A stretch of DNA of 48,629 nucleotides from Streptomyces sp. Ru73 (GCF_002920575.1 NZ_PQSQ01000064.1:1-48629), one strand, 5' to 3'. Counted from the first letter of the stretch, positions 1-7,328 are shown. Notes: generated from the sequence alone by a model not told the origin. Made by a program: numbers and translations.

Positions 1-1
1 C

Positions 2-760
2 CTTTCCCGGGCGCGTACGGCCGTGGTGCCGCACAGCGACCCCGAGGCGGTGCACAAGACGCTGGACGCGGCCCGCGCCGAAGCGGACCACGACGGGCGT
101 GCGGTCGTCGTCTCGGACTCGGTGTTCTCGGTGGACGGGGACGCCGCCCCGCTGACGGCGTACGCGGCCGCCTGCCGCGCGCACGGTGCCGCGCTGCTGG
201 TGGACGACGCGCACGGGCTGGGCGTCCTGGGGGAGGGCGGCCGGGGCGCGCTGTGGGCCGCGGGGCTGGCGGGGGACCGGGACGTGGTGGCCACGATGAC
301 CCTCTCCAAGTCCCTGGGCAGTCAGGGCGGTGCGGTGCTCGGTCCGGCGAAGGTGATCGAGCATCTGGTCAACACGGCGCGGACGTTCATCTTCGACACG
401 GGGCTGGCGCCGGCCGCCGCCGGGGGCGCGCTCGCCGCGCTCCAGTTGCTCCGCCGGGAGCCGGGGCGCGCCGAGCGGGCCCGTGCGGTGGCCCGCGAGC
501 TGCACCGGCGGCTGACGGCCGCCGGGCTGGCCGCGGTGCTCCCGGACGCCGCCGTGGTGTCCGTACGGGCGCCCTCGCCGGAGCAGGCCGTGCGGTGGGC
601 GGCGGACTGCCGGGCCGCGGGTGTGCGGGTCGGCTGTTTCCGTCCGCCGTCCGTTCCGGACGGTATTTCGCGGCTGCGGCTCACGGCCCGCGGAGATCTG
701 ACCGAACGCCAGATGGATGAAGCGGTCGGCGCGATCCTTTCGACCGCGCCGACCGCCTGA
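2..760 (+). CDS. bioF: 8-amino-7-oxononanoate synthase, C-terminal part (5' end outside window)
   Basis: Seen: an open frame from the window edge to TGA at 758-760, about 252 codons. It carries the class II PLP-aminotransferase core: DDAHG, where the Asp contacts the PLP pyridine nitrogen, and TLSKSLGSQGG, where the Lys forms the PLP aldimine. A normal BioF is about 380 residues, so roughly the first third is missing, including most of the substrate-entry region. Known: BioF condenses pimeloyl-CoA (or pimeloyl-ACP) with L-alanine in biotin synthesis. Inference: the rest of the biotin genes probably lie to the left. The related alternatives glycine C-acetyltransferase and ALA synthase cannot be fully excluded from the fragment. 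Confidence 0.85.
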   Translation, partial: LSRARTAVVPHSDPEAVHKTLDAARAEADHDGRAVVVSDSVFSVDGDAAPLTAYAAACRAHGAALLVDDAHGLGVLGEGGRGALWAAGLAGDRDVVATMTLSKSLGSQGGAVLGPAKVIEHLVNTARTFIFDTGLAPAAAGGALAALQLLRREPGRAERARAVARELHRRLTAAGLAAVLPDAAVVSVRAPSPEQAVRWAADCRAAGVRVGCFRPPSVPDGISRLRLTARGDLTERQMDEAVGAILSTAPTA

Positions 761-772
761 ACTATTTTCATG

Positions 773-806
773 AAACCGGTCGTCGAATTTTATTCTTGAA
801 CCGGTT
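773..806. terminator. weak inverted repeat between convergent bioF and DUF397 genes
   Basis: AACCGGT at 774-780 is repeated as ACCGGTT at 800-806 around an AT-rich 19-nt loop. A TTTCATGAAA palindrome lies just upstream (766-775). Its place between two convergent genes suggests a shared terminator. The stem is short, so this is tentative. Confidence 0.3.
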
Positions 807-823
807 CCTCAAAGGTGTCCGGA

Positions 824-1060
824 TCAGACCGCCTTTGTGGTCCGGCCGGGGTGCAAGGCGTCGACGAATGCCTGCCAAGCGGGGACTGCGAACAGCAACG
901 CGGGTCCCGAAATGTCCTTCGAGTCGCGCACGGCGAGAGTTTCACCGTTGACCCGGGCGGTCTCGACGCAGTTGTTCATTCCCGTGCTGCGCGTGCTGCG
1001 CACCCAGCACACGCCCGCAAGGGCGGTGCTGGCGGGTACGTACCGCGGCGATGCCGTCAT
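824..1060 (-). CDS. DUF397 domain protein, partner of the upstream XRE regulator
   Basis: A 78-residue protein with the DUF397 signature: a W-x-R-S-T-like N-terminal strand, NNCVETA, then VRDSKD and GPALLF, and a final W-Q-A-F segment. Start: the ATG at 1060 has GAGGAGG five bases upstream. A TTG 15 bases further up overlaps that Shine-Dalgarno and was not chosen. The gene follows the XRE/DUF5753 gene by 33 bp on the same strand, the usual actinobacterial arrangement. Known: XRE-DUF397 pairs are found at developmental loci such as whiJ, and the small protein is thought to modulate its XRE partner, much like an antitoxin or anti-regulator. The biochemical role is not established. Confidence 0.85.
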   Translation of the reverse strand: MTASPRYVPASTALAGVCWVRSTRSTGMNNCVETARVNGETLAVRDSKDISGPALLFAVPAWQAFVDALHPGRTTKAV

Positions 1061-1093
1061 GTGGTGCCTCCTCAACGCGCCCGGACCAGGCCG

Positions 1094-1966
1094 TCAGGCA
1101 TCTGCGATCCGGGCAATCAAAGCCGATGATTCCTCGCATGAGAGGGCGTGCCCCCGCAGCGTGTCGAATGCATCGCTGTACGCCCTGAGGTCCTCTTTGC
1201 GTTCGAGGTAGAGGCTACTCGTCAAATGGTCGAGAACCACCACATCCAAGTCAGCAATGAGCGGAAAGGAGAAGATAACGAAAGGGCCGGTGATGCCGAT
1301 GTGGACACCGGCCGCAAACGGCAGCACCTGCAGCCGCACGTGCGGCAGTTCCATGACATCGAGCAGATGCCGCAATTGGGCCTTCATCACGTCCGGACCA
1401 CCCGCCGGACGGCGTAGTACGGCCTCGTCCAGTACGGCCGAAAGATTCAGCGGAGAATCGCCGTCCAGCACACTCTGACGGGCTATGCGGACGTCGACCA
1501 GTGCATCGATTCTGCTCTGCGGCAGGTCGGCCAGCGCGGCCCGCGTGACGGCCCGCGCGTAGTCCGGGGTCTGCAGCAGACCCGGTACGACGGTGGTCTC
1601 CAGCGTCCGCGCGTGCGAGGCGCCGGCCTCCAGGCTGATGAAGTCGCGGTACGCCGGCGGCAGCAGGTCGCGGTAGGTGTGCCACCAGCCGCGCCCCGCA
1701 TCACCGCCGCCCCCGCCGCCCGCGTCCTGGCCGCACAGCGCGGCCAGCAGCGCACGGGACTCCTCGTCGTGCACGTTGTACGCGTCCAGGAGCCGTTCCA
1801 CGTCGGCCGGACGCACTCCGCTCCGGCCGGTCTCGATCCGGCTCACCTTCGACTGGTGCCAGCCCACCAGACGGGCGGCTTCGCCGCTGGTGAGCCCGGC
1901 CAGATTCCGACGGCGCCTCAACTCCGCACCGAGCTTGCGACGGCGCACTGCGGGACCGTGGTGCAT
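1094..1966 (-). CDS. XRE-family transcriptional regulator with DUF5753 domain
   Basis: A 290-residue protein. Residues about 10-70 form a helix-turn-helix (LGAELRRRRNLAGLTSGEAA, then HQSKVSRIETGRSGVRP). A short Gly-rich linker follows, then a DUF5753 ligand/partner domain starting near WWHTYRDLLPP and running to the C-terminus. The ATG at 1966 has GAGGAGGG seven bases upstream. It is the first gene of a two-gene unit with the DUF397 gene and diverges from the HATPase gene. Known: WhiJ-type regulators act with DUF397 partners in Streptomyces development or antibiotic control. Inference: it may bind the AT-rich palindrome at 2071-2086. Confidence 0.9.
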   Translation of the reverse strand: MHHGPAVRRRKLGAELRRRRNLAGLTSGEAARLVGWHQSKVSRIETGRSGVRPADVERLLDAYNVHDEESRALLAALCGQDAGGGGGGDAGRGWWHTYRDLLPPAYRDFISLEAGASHARTLETTVVPGLLQTPDYARAVTRAALADLPQSRIDALVDVRIARQSVLDGDSPLNLSAVLDEAVLRRPAGGPDVMKAQLRHLLDVMELPHVRLQVLPFAAGVHIGITGPFVIFSFPLIADLDVVVLDHLTSSLYLERKEDLRAYSDAFDTLRGHALSCEESSALIARIADA

Positions 1967-2070
1967 GAACCCTCCTCACGGATAACCGCGACTCGTCATA
2001 ACTGACACCGATGCGTCAGTGTGCCGCCCAAATACGGTCTCGCGTCGCAGAGTTCACCGCTTCGGGCGAC

Positions 2071-2086
2071 AGATATATGCATATCT
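2071..2086. promoter_or_regulatory. AT-rich inverted repeat, candidate operator
   Basis: AGATAT, then ATGC, then ATATCT, with an ATATGCATAT palindrome inside. It is an AT island in very GC-rich sequence, midway between the divergent XRE and HATPase genes. It is a natural candidate site for the XRE regulator or for overlapping promoters. No binding data can be read from sequence. Confidence 0.4.
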
Positions 2087-2221
2087 TGGTGGATGGCTCA
2101 CGGCAGGGGCAGCATGAGTGGCAGTCTGGCGCAAACCAGCGGCACGGGGCCGATTTTCGGACCTGATCATGCCGCTGCCCAGCGGTAAGACGGCCTCGGA
2201 CGGGAAAGGGACGGCGCGGCG

Positions 2222-2686
2222 ATGGCAGATCACCAGGAAGCATCACTGACCCTGCCGAGCGCGCCGGAGTCCGTACCCACGGCGCGCAGATACGTTACTG
2301 GAGTCCTCGCCGAGTGGGGTGACACGGAGGCGCCCGACCGCGCCGAACTCCTCGGCACCGTGCAGCTGATCGTCTCCGAGCTGGCCACCAACGCCGTCGT
2401 CCACACCTTCGGCCGGTCCCCGTCCTTCACCGTCGTGCTCCGCCTCGACCGGCACGAGCTCCTGCGCATCGGCGTCACCGACGGCCACCCCCGCATGCCG
2501 CGCCGGCTGCCGGCCGCCGTCCAGCAGGACAACGGCCGCGGGCTGATCATCATCAGGTCCCTCGTCGCGGAGAGCGGCGGGAAGATCACCGTCGTGCCGA
2601 CCGGGGACGGCGGCAAGACCGTCTGGGCCGAACTCCCCTGGCCGGGCCAGGTGGTGCCGCTCGCGCCGCGGCACGCGGAGGAGTGA
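2222..2686 (+). CDS. HATPase-domain ATP-binding protein (RsbW/SpoIIAB-like)
   Basis: A 154-residue GHKL-fold protein. The N-box is at residues 53-61 (ELATNAVVH), the G1-like Asp at 87 (VTDGHP) and the G2 motif at 105-108 (NGRGLII). It consists of the ATPase domain only, with no sensor or dimerisation domain, as in Streptomyces anti-sigma-factor kinases. The ATG at 2222 is preceded by a weak GGGA. It is divergent from the XRE/DUF397 unit, and these three gene types recur together in Streptomyces. Known: relatives either phosphorylate anti-anti-sigma factors or simply bind partners. The target of this one cannot be inferred. Confidence 0.85.
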   Translation: MADHQEASLTLPSAPESVPTARRYVTGVLAEWGDTEAPDRAELLGTVQLIVSELATNAVVHTFGRSPSFTVVLRLDRHELLRIGVTDGHPRMPRRLPAAVQQDNGRGLIIIRSLVAESGGKITVVPTGDGGKTVWAELPWPGQVVPLAPRHAEE

Positions 2687-2757
2687 GCCGCCGCACCGGA
2701 TGCGGCCGAGATCATTCGCCCCCGGACGCGGCCGGCGGGACGCCTGCGCCGTAGAGG

Positions 2758-3423
2758 TCAGAATGGGGCACGCGTGAGCAGCGCCTCGGCGCCGACGGGC
2801 ACGAACCCGGCGGCGAGCAGCGCCCGCACGCTGGCCGCGTTCGCCGGCGCGACCTGTGCCCAGACGGGCTCACCGGGCGGCGAGAGATGGCGGGCCGCCA
2901 CCGCGAGCCGCCGGCCGAGCCCACGCCCGCGCGCGGACTCCGCCACCTCGAACGCGATCTCCCGGCGGCCGGCCACGCCACGGCCGGTCACCATCGTCCC
3001 GGCACCCGCGGCACCGGCGCCGTCGCCGCCTTCGGTGATCCAGGCCCGCACCCCGTCCCGGTGACGCAGTGCCCGCGCGACACGGGGATGGTCCGCTCCC
3101 TCGGCTTCCCGCAAGGGGAGTGGCGGCGGGCCGGGCAGCGGTTCGGCGACGGTGAGCAGGTCGACGTTCTCGACATGGCGTCCGGTGCGGTCCGCCAGCG
3201 CGGCGAGGAACGCGGGGCTGAGCGGCGCCCCGAGGTCGCCCGGCGGGAGGCGGTCCCGCACCCAGGCGGGGGAGACGTCGGCGCACACGTAGGCGCAGCC
3301 CGTGAAGGAGAGGACGCCGTGGTCGCGCGGTGAGGCGGGCGGCAGGACGGTGACGCCGCCGTCGGCGGGCGGGAAGGCGCCTCTGGCCGCGGCGGTGAGG
3401 ATCTTGGCCAAGTCGGTGGTCAC
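2758..3423 (-). CDS. GNAT-family N-acetyltransferase
   Basis: A 221-residue protein. Its C-terminal half holds the GNAT acetyl-CoA motif A, seen as SARGRGLGRRLAV, followed by a motif-B region (NAASVRALLAAGFVPVG). The N-terminal half is not recognisable and may be a degenerate second GNAT fold. The start is a GTG at 3423 with no Shine-Dalgarno. A TAACCT hexamer ends six bases before it, so a leaderless transcript is plausible. The substrate is unknown. Confidence 0.75.
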   Translation of the reverse strand: MTTDLAKILTAAARGAFPPADGGVTVLPPASPRDHGVLSFTGCAYVCADVSPAWVRDRLPPGDLGAPLSPAFLAALADRTGRHVENVDLLTVAEPLPGPPPLPLREAEGADHPRVARALRHRDGVRAWITEGGDGAGAAGAGTMVTGRGVAGRREIAFEVAESARGRGLGRRLAVAARHLSPPGEPVWAQVAPANAASVRALLAAGFVPVGAEALLTRAPF

Positions 3424-3478
3424 GGCGGGAGGTTAACGGGTGGTCAGGACACCCGGCGGCGGTTCCGTGACCGCGCTC

Positions 3479-3516
3479 CGGGTGGAGGCGGACGGGCGCC
3501 CGCCCGCCTCCACCCG
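3479..3516 (-). terminator. strong hairpin downstream of the NlpC/P60 gene
   Basis: A perfect 13-bp stem (arms 3479-3491 and 3504-3516) closes over a loop with an inner GGGCGCCC palindrome. It starts six bases past the NlpC/P60 stop codon. No T-tract follows, which is normal in Streptomyces. It lies between that gene and the GNAT gene on the same strand. Confidence 0.75.
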
Positions 3517-3521
3517 TCGCG

Positions 3522-4040
3522 TCACGCGCGTCCGTACCAGACGCTGCGCGTCCAGATGCGCTCCTTGCGTACCGAGGCACCCGGCTTGGGCGCGTGCCAC
3601 ATGCGGCCCTTACCGGCGTAGATGCCCACGTGGTACACGTACCGGCCCGAGTGGAAGAAGACCAGGTCACCCCGCTTGCGGGAGGATGCCTTGACGTGCC
3701 GTACGTGCCGGTACTGGGAGTCGGCCGTACGCGGCAGCCGCTTCCCCGCGCGCTTGAACGCGTACTGCGTCAGCCCCGAGCAGTCGAACCGGTGCGGCCC
3801 CGTCGCCCCCCACTTGTACGGTGCGCCCTTCTTCGACGCCGCGACGCGCAGCGCCTTCTGGCCGGACCCGGACGAGGCCGCGGTGACGGCGGACGCCGGG
3901 GTGGCCGCCGAGGCGTCCGCCGTGCTGCCGGGGACCAGCCCTCCGCCTCCCATCAGCGCCAGGGTGAGCGCCGAGACGGCCGCGGCACGGGACACCGCGG
4001 CGGGGAGGCGAAGAGCGGGATGATGATCGCGCGCAGTCAT
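3522..4040 (-). CDS. secreted NlpC/P60 cell-wall hydrolase
   Basis: A 172-residue exported protein. It has an N-terminal signal sequence (hydrophobic core about 18-35, Ala-rich cleavage region about 40-50), an Ala/Ser linker, then an NlpC/P60 papain-like domain from about 62. The catalytic Cys is C87 in RFDCSGL, the His is H137 in YHVGIY, and the third polar residue is probably H149. Known: the family cuts D-gamma-glutamyl-meso-DAP bonds in peptidoglycan peptides. The ATG at 4040 has AAGGAG five bases upstream; an in-frame GTG at 4046 overlaps that site and was rejected. The c-di-AMP riboswitch directly upstream supports a cell-wall remodelling role, as for rpf and NlpC/P60 genes in other actinomycetes. 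Confidence 0.9.
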   Translation of the reverse strand: MTARDHHPALRLPAAVSRAAAVSALTLALMGGGGLVPGSTADASAATPASAVTAASSGSGQKALRVAASKKGAPYKWGATGPHRFDCSGLTQYAFKRAGKRLPRTADSQYRHVRHVKASSRKRGDLVFFHSGRYVYHVGIYAGKGRMWHAPKPGASVRKERIWTRSVWYGRA

Positions 4041-4057
4041 GCGCACTCCTTCGTCAG

Positions 4058-4263
4058 CCGCCTGCGAAGGAAGACCTGTCGGGTTCGGGCAGGCGAAGAT
4101 GCCCGGCCGGACGACCGCCGCCCGAAGGCGGCGCCGGCTTCACCCCAAGGGACCCCCGGCCGCTTCCGCAGCCGGCCGGCAGCCCCGTCGTGCTCGGGTC
4201 CTCCGCTCCTGCCGATCCACGTCTCTCGACCAGACGTCCGGGTACGGCGGCAGGATTCGGCGT
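4058..4263 (-). promoter_or_regulatory. c-di-AMP riboswitch (ydaO/yuaA type) in the NlpC/P60 leader
   Basis: Read on the minus strand, the leader holds the conserved blocks in the expected order: CGCCGAATCCTGCC, GGAGCGGAGGACCC, TTGGGGTGAAGCCGG, GCCCGAACCCGACAGG and TTCGCAGGCGG. The 3' end abuts the Shine-Dalgarno at about 4053-4059. Known: this class binds cyclic di-AMP and usually turns expression off when ligand is high; in Streptomyces it precedes resuscitation-factor and cell-wall hydrolase genes. The boundaries are estimated from the conserved blocks. Confidence 0.85.
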
Positions 4264-4470
4264 CCGCCCGGACCGCCCCGCCGCTGCGGCGGGGGCTTGT
4301 CGTCGGAGGGATGGTTGCGCAGGGCACCGGTGAATCCCGAGGGGAACATGCCTGGTGTGAGGGTCGTCACGCTTGATCCAACCGGGTGGACAGCCGCCCT
4401 GCGTCGAGCGGGCCGACCGTCGTACGCACCCCCGCACCGGGGCCGTCGTACGGTCCGCAACCCGACACGT

Positions 4471-4501
4471 CGGCGCGGCGCGCAAGTCGTGCCCCGCGCC
4501 G
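4471..4501. terminator. possible terminator after the clpP unit
   Basis: CGGCGCGG at 4471-4478 pairs with CCGCGCCG at 4494-4501. The hairpin lies about 75-100 bases past the stop of the gene at 4575 and upstream of the riboswitch. Nothing else is recognisable in the roughly 200-base stretch 4380-4574. Confidence 0.35.
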
Positions 4502-4574
4502 GTCGCACACGGGAGTACACCGTTGGGGGTAGTCCGATCGGAGCCCCGACACCATGGGGAACGGAGTCCTCCCG

Positions 4575-4889
4575 TCATTCCTCAGCAGGCGGTGGGACGG
4601 CGACGAGACGGGCCCGCCGCTCCCCGTCCAGCACCCGCAGTGCCCGGGTGAGCGTTTCGGCGTGCAGTTCCGTCTCACCGCGCTCGTGCATCAGCGCCAG
4701 GGCGTCCCGCAGCGCGGTCGCCCGGCCCACGAGGGCCTGCGCGGCACGCAGGCCCCGGTACGTCCCGTCGCCGCGCGCCGGGTTGATCCGTCCCAGCAGG
4801 TCCAGGACCTGGAGGTAGCTGTCGATGACGGCGCCTTCGGCCCGGGTCAGCGCGGGCAGCGGCGGCAGCTCGGGAGGCAGGGCTGCCAT
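4575..4889 (-). CDS. small helical protein coupled to clpP, function unknown
   Basis: A 104-residue protein, mostly predicted helix, rich in Ala, Leu and Arg, with a Pro-rich start (LPPELPPLP) and a PPP end. No known domain was recognised. The ATG at 4889 lies four bases after the clpP stop and uses AGGTGAGGTG, which overlaps the end of clpP, as its ribosome site. This implies translational coupling. An in-frame GTG at 4892 is an alternative. The tight link suggests a ClpP-associated role (adaptor, assembly or stability factor), but this is inference from position only. Confidence 0.65.
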   Translation of the reverse strand: MAALPPELPPLPALTRAEGAVIDSYLQVLDLLGRINPARGDGTYRGLRAAQALVGRATALRDALALMHERGETELHAETLTRALRVLDGERRARLVAVPPPAEE

Positions 4890-4893
4890 CACC

Positions 4894-5520
4894 TCACCTC
4901 GCGAGGGCCGAGGTCTTGCGGCCGCGGGTGAGGCCGTCGACCAGCCCGTACGCCACCGCCTCCTCGGCGTTGAGGATCTTGTCGCGCTCGATGTCGGCGC
5001 TGATCTGCTCGCGGGTCCGGCCGGTGTGCCGGGCGAGCAGCTCCTCCAGGAGCGCGCGGGTGCGCTGCAGTTCGCGGGCCTGCAGGTCGAGGTCGGTGAT
5101 CTGGCCCTCGATCGGTTCGCTGACGGAGGGCTGGTGGATGAGGACGCGGGCGCCGGGGAGGACGAGGCGGCGGCCGGGGTGGCCGGCGGCGAGCAGGACG
5201 GCCGCTGCCGAGGCGGCCTGGCCGAGGCAGACCGTCTCGATGGGGCTGGTGACGTACTGCATCGTGTCGTAGATCGCGGTCATCGCGGTGAACGAGCCGC
5301 CGGGGGAGTTGATGTAGAGCGAGATGTCCCGCTCGGGCGCGGCGTGTTCGAGGTGGAGCAGCTGAGCCATGACGTCGTTGGCCGCGGTGTCGTCGATCGG
5401 GGTGCCGAGGAAGACGATGCGCTCCTCGAGCAGTTTGGAGTACGGGTCGAGCGTGCGGACGCCGTGGGTCGTGCGCTCGGTGAACTCCGGAAGGACGTAG
5501 CGGGCCATGGGTGCGCGCAT
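4894..5520 (-). CDS. clpP: ATP-dependent Clp protease proteolytic subunit
   Basis: A 208-residue S14 peptidase. The triad is intact: S104 in GQAASAAA, H129 in RVLIHQP, D180 in ERDKILNAEEAV. The usual Met after the catalytic Ser (ASMG) is Ala here. Start: ATG at 5520, with GAGGAG upstream; a second in-frame ATG lies four codons on. Known: ClpP forms a tetradecameric chamber fed by ClpX or ClpC. Streptomyces carry several clpP paralogues, and this one is not beside a second clpP or a clpX, so it is an outlying copy. It is divergent from a Phd/YefM antitoxin gene. Confidence 0.9.
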   Translation of the reverse strand: MRAPMARYVLPEFTERTTHGVRTLDPYSKLLEERIVFLGTPIDDTAANDVMAQLLHLEHAAPERDISLYINSPGGSFTAMTAIYDTMQYVTSPIETVCLGQAASAAAVLLAAGHPGRRLVLPGARVLIHQPSVSEPIEGQITDLDLQARELQRTRALLEELLARHTGRTREQISADIERDKILNAEEAVAYGLVDGLTRGRKTSALAR

Positions 5521-5551
5521 GAGGGAGCTCCTCACTCTTCGTTTGTAAAAA

Positions 5552-5568
5552 ATGTACAGGACGTACAT
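5552..5568. promoter_or_regulatory. YefM-type palindromic operator between clpP and antitoxin
   Basis: ATGTAC, AGGAC, GTACAT: a perfect 6-bp inverted repeat with a 5-bp spacer, containing a TGTACA hexamer at 5553-5558. Known: TGTACA is the core hexamer recognised by YefM in the E. coli yefM-yoeB operator. The site is in the only gap between the antitoxin gene and clpP, so binding could affect both. Confidence 0.6.
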
Positions 5569-5573
5569 CCCGT

Positions 5574-5579
5574 TAGAAT
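5574..5579 (+). promoter_or_regulatory. probable -10 of a leaderless antitoxin transcript
   Basis: TAGAAT ends seven bases before the ATG at 5587, the spacing expected if transcription starts at the initiation codon. GGGGAG touches the ATG with only one base of spacing, too close to act as a normal ribosome site. Confidence 0.5.
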
Positions 5580-5586
5580 GGGGAGC

Positions 5587-5901
5587 ATGACCTACGAGAT
5601 TCCGGTGACGCAAGCCCGGGCGGAGCTCGCGGATCTGATCAACCGCGTCGTCTACGGCTCCGAGCGCGTGGTCGTCACGCGCCACGGCAAGCCTCTGGTG
5701 GGGTTGGTCTCCGCGGCTGACCTGCGCAGACTCGAAGAGCTCGACCGGGCGGAGGCGGCCGCCGATGAGGAGGTCATCAGCACCGTCTCGGCGGTCCGGG
5801 AGCTGCCGCAGTCCGCTGCGGGCGAACGCCGGCGGTTCGGCATCGCCGCCGAGCACCGCGGCCCGGCCGCCGGGGATCGGCGACCGGGCCACGGGAAGTG
5901 A
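5587..5901 (+). CDS. orphan Phd/YefM-family antitoxin
   Basis: A 104-residue protein. Residues 1-52 are a clear Phd/YefM DNA-binding and dimerisation fold (YEIPVTQARAELADLINRV, VVVTRHGKPLVGLVSAADLR, RRLEELD). The C-terminal half begins acidic (EAAADEEV) and ends Arg/Gly-rich, unlike most toxin-wrapping tails. No toxin gene follows: the next frame is the convergent aminopeptidase, 41 bp away. The ATG at 5587 fits a leaderless start. Known: these antitoxins repress their own promoter through TGTACA-like sites and are degraded by Clp or Lon. Inference: it may serve as a free-standing regulator of the clpP gene opposite it. Confidence 0.85.
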   Translation: MTYEIPVTQARAELADLINRVVYGSERVVVTRHGKPLVGLVSAADLRRLEELDRAEAAADEEVISTVSAVRELPQSAAGERRRFGIAAEHRGPAAGDRRPGHGK

Positions 5902-5942
5902 GGCGGGTCAGCGGCTGAGCCGGCCCGCGGGACGCGCGGGCG

Positions 5943-6890
5943 TCAGGAGCTGAGCTCCCAGACCGCGTGCGCGATGGCGTCGGTGTTGGTGTCCAGCGCC
6001 TTGTCGTCGATGTTCTCCGACGTGTCGCAGGACTGGTGGTAGCAGGCGTCGAAGGCCTTGCCCTCGGTGCCGCCCCAGTTCTTGGCCTGTTCCGCGGTCT
6101 TCTTGTAGTCCGCGCCGGAGAAGAGGCCGCCGACGGGGATGCCGGCGTCCTTGAACGGCGCGTGGTCGGAGCGGCCGTCGCCCTCGGTCTCCTTCTCCGT
6201 GGCGATGTCCTTGCTCGCGTACCAGTCCTTGAAGACCTTCTCCAGGCGCGGGTCGTCGTCGTAGACGAAGTAGCCGGGGTTGGGCGAGCCGATCATGTCG
6301 AAGTTCAGGTAGGAGTCGAACTTCGCGCGGTCGGCGTCGGCCAGCCCTTCCACGTAGTGCGTCGAGCCGACCATGCCCAGCTCCTCGGCGCCCCACCAGG
6401 CGAACCGCAGGTGCTTGGCGGGCTTGAGGTCCGCCTTGGCGACCGCGAGGGCGACCTCGAGGATGCCGGCCGAGCCGGAGCCGTTGTCGTTGATGCCCGG
6501 GCCCTCGTCGACGGAGTCCAGGTGTGCGCCGGCCATCACCGTCTTGCCCTCGTCGCCGCCGGGCCAGTCGGCGATGAGGTTGTAGCCCTTGCTGCCCCCG
6601 GAGTCGAACTCCTGGACCTTCGTGGTGAATCCGGCCTTGTCCAGCTTGCCCTTGATGTAGTCGACGGACGCCTTGTAGCCGGGCTGTCCGTGCGCCCGGT
6701 TGCCGCCGTTGGCGTCGGCGATGGACTGGAACTGGTCCAGATCGCCCTTGACCGCGGAGACGGGGATGTCCGGCGCGGCCTGCGGGGCGGTGCCGGCCTG
6801 GGCGCCGGCCGCGGTGAAGAGCGTCGCGGCGACGGCGGTGCAGGCGCCCGCCGCCAGGACGGCCCGGCGTATTCGTACGGAACGGGTCAC
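5943..6890 (-). CDS. secreted M28-family zinc aminopeptidase
   Basis: A 315-residue protein resembling the Streptomyces griseus aminopeptidase. The signal peptide covers residues 1 to about 32 (RRAVLAAGACTAVAATLF, cut near AQAG). The di-zinc ligands are H123 (AHLDS), D135 (INDNGSG), E170 after catalytic E169 (GAEELG), D198 (FDMIGSP) and H243 (RSDHAPF). C283 and C288 near the end probably form a disulfide. It removes hydrophobic N-terminal residues outside the cell. The GTG at 6890 was chosen because GGAG sits seven bases upstream and the signal peptide follows at once; upstream frame without that context was excluded. Confidence 0.92.
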   Translation of the reverse strand: MTRSVRIRRAVLAAGACTAVAATLFTAAGAQAGTAPQAAPDIPVSAVKGDLDQFQSIADANGGNRAHGQPGYKASVDYIKGKLDKAGFTTKVQEFDSGGSKGYNLIADWPGGDEGKTVMAGAHLDSVDEGPGINDNGSGSAGILEVALAVAKADLKPAKHLRFAWWGAEELGMVGSTHYVEGLADADRAKFDSYLNFDMIGSPNPGYFVYDDDPRLEKVFKDWYASKDIATEKETEGDGRSDHAPFKDAGIPVGGLFSGADYKKTAEQAKNWGGTEGKAFDACYHQSCDTSENIDDKALDTNTDAIAHAVWELSS

Positions 6891-7328
6891 GATGTGGCTC
6901 CGATACTGGTGTGGGGGGTGGTGTTGCGGAGCGTGCTGTTGTGCATGCGTGCGGACGCGACGCGTGGGGCGTGCGAGCGCGCGGGGATGAGCATCGTGAC
7001 TTGTCGATGGGCAGTCAAGAGCGCATAACGAACGCGCTGTTCCGGGCACCGGAGCCGACGGTGTGTTTTGTCTCTTTCGGGGGAAGTGGGGGATGGGCCG
7101 GAAAGGCCTTCCGGGGGCCCACTCCCCAGATTTAACAAGGGATTCACCGGGTTAACGCGGCCGACATCGGCCGGGGCTAGCCTCCGAAGTCCGCACGGAT
7201 TCATGGAACTTATCTGGAGATCAGTTTGCTTTTCCTTTGTTGAATGTGTGATACATCTACTTATACGGGTGGGTCGCCGCCCGTGACCTGGGCTGATGCG
7301 GTCCGGGCGCAGAATTGTGAGGTGGAAT
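6891..7328. other. 438-bp divergent intergenic region before the urease operon
   Basis: No gene seen. It holds an interrupted hairpin around 7088-7127, TTAAC repeated inverted as GTTAA at 7132-7155, a 6-bp inverted repeat GGCCGA-CA-TCGGCC at 7159-7172, and an unusually AT-rich stretch at about 7196-7266 just upstream of ureA that is the likely promoter zone. Urease in actinomycetes is nitrogen-controlled (GlnR), but no convincing GlnR box could be fitted. Confidence 0.45.

Noticed and set aside
5902..5942. A toxin gene after the antitoxin
   Set aside because: Only 41 bp separate the antitoxin from the convergent aminopeptidase, and no RelE/YoeB/Doc-like frame overlaps on either strand.
7132..7170. 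GlnR box before ureA
   Set aside because: TTAAC-N6-TTCAC is partly similar to the GlnR half-sites, but the second half fits poorly and no full double box could be placed.
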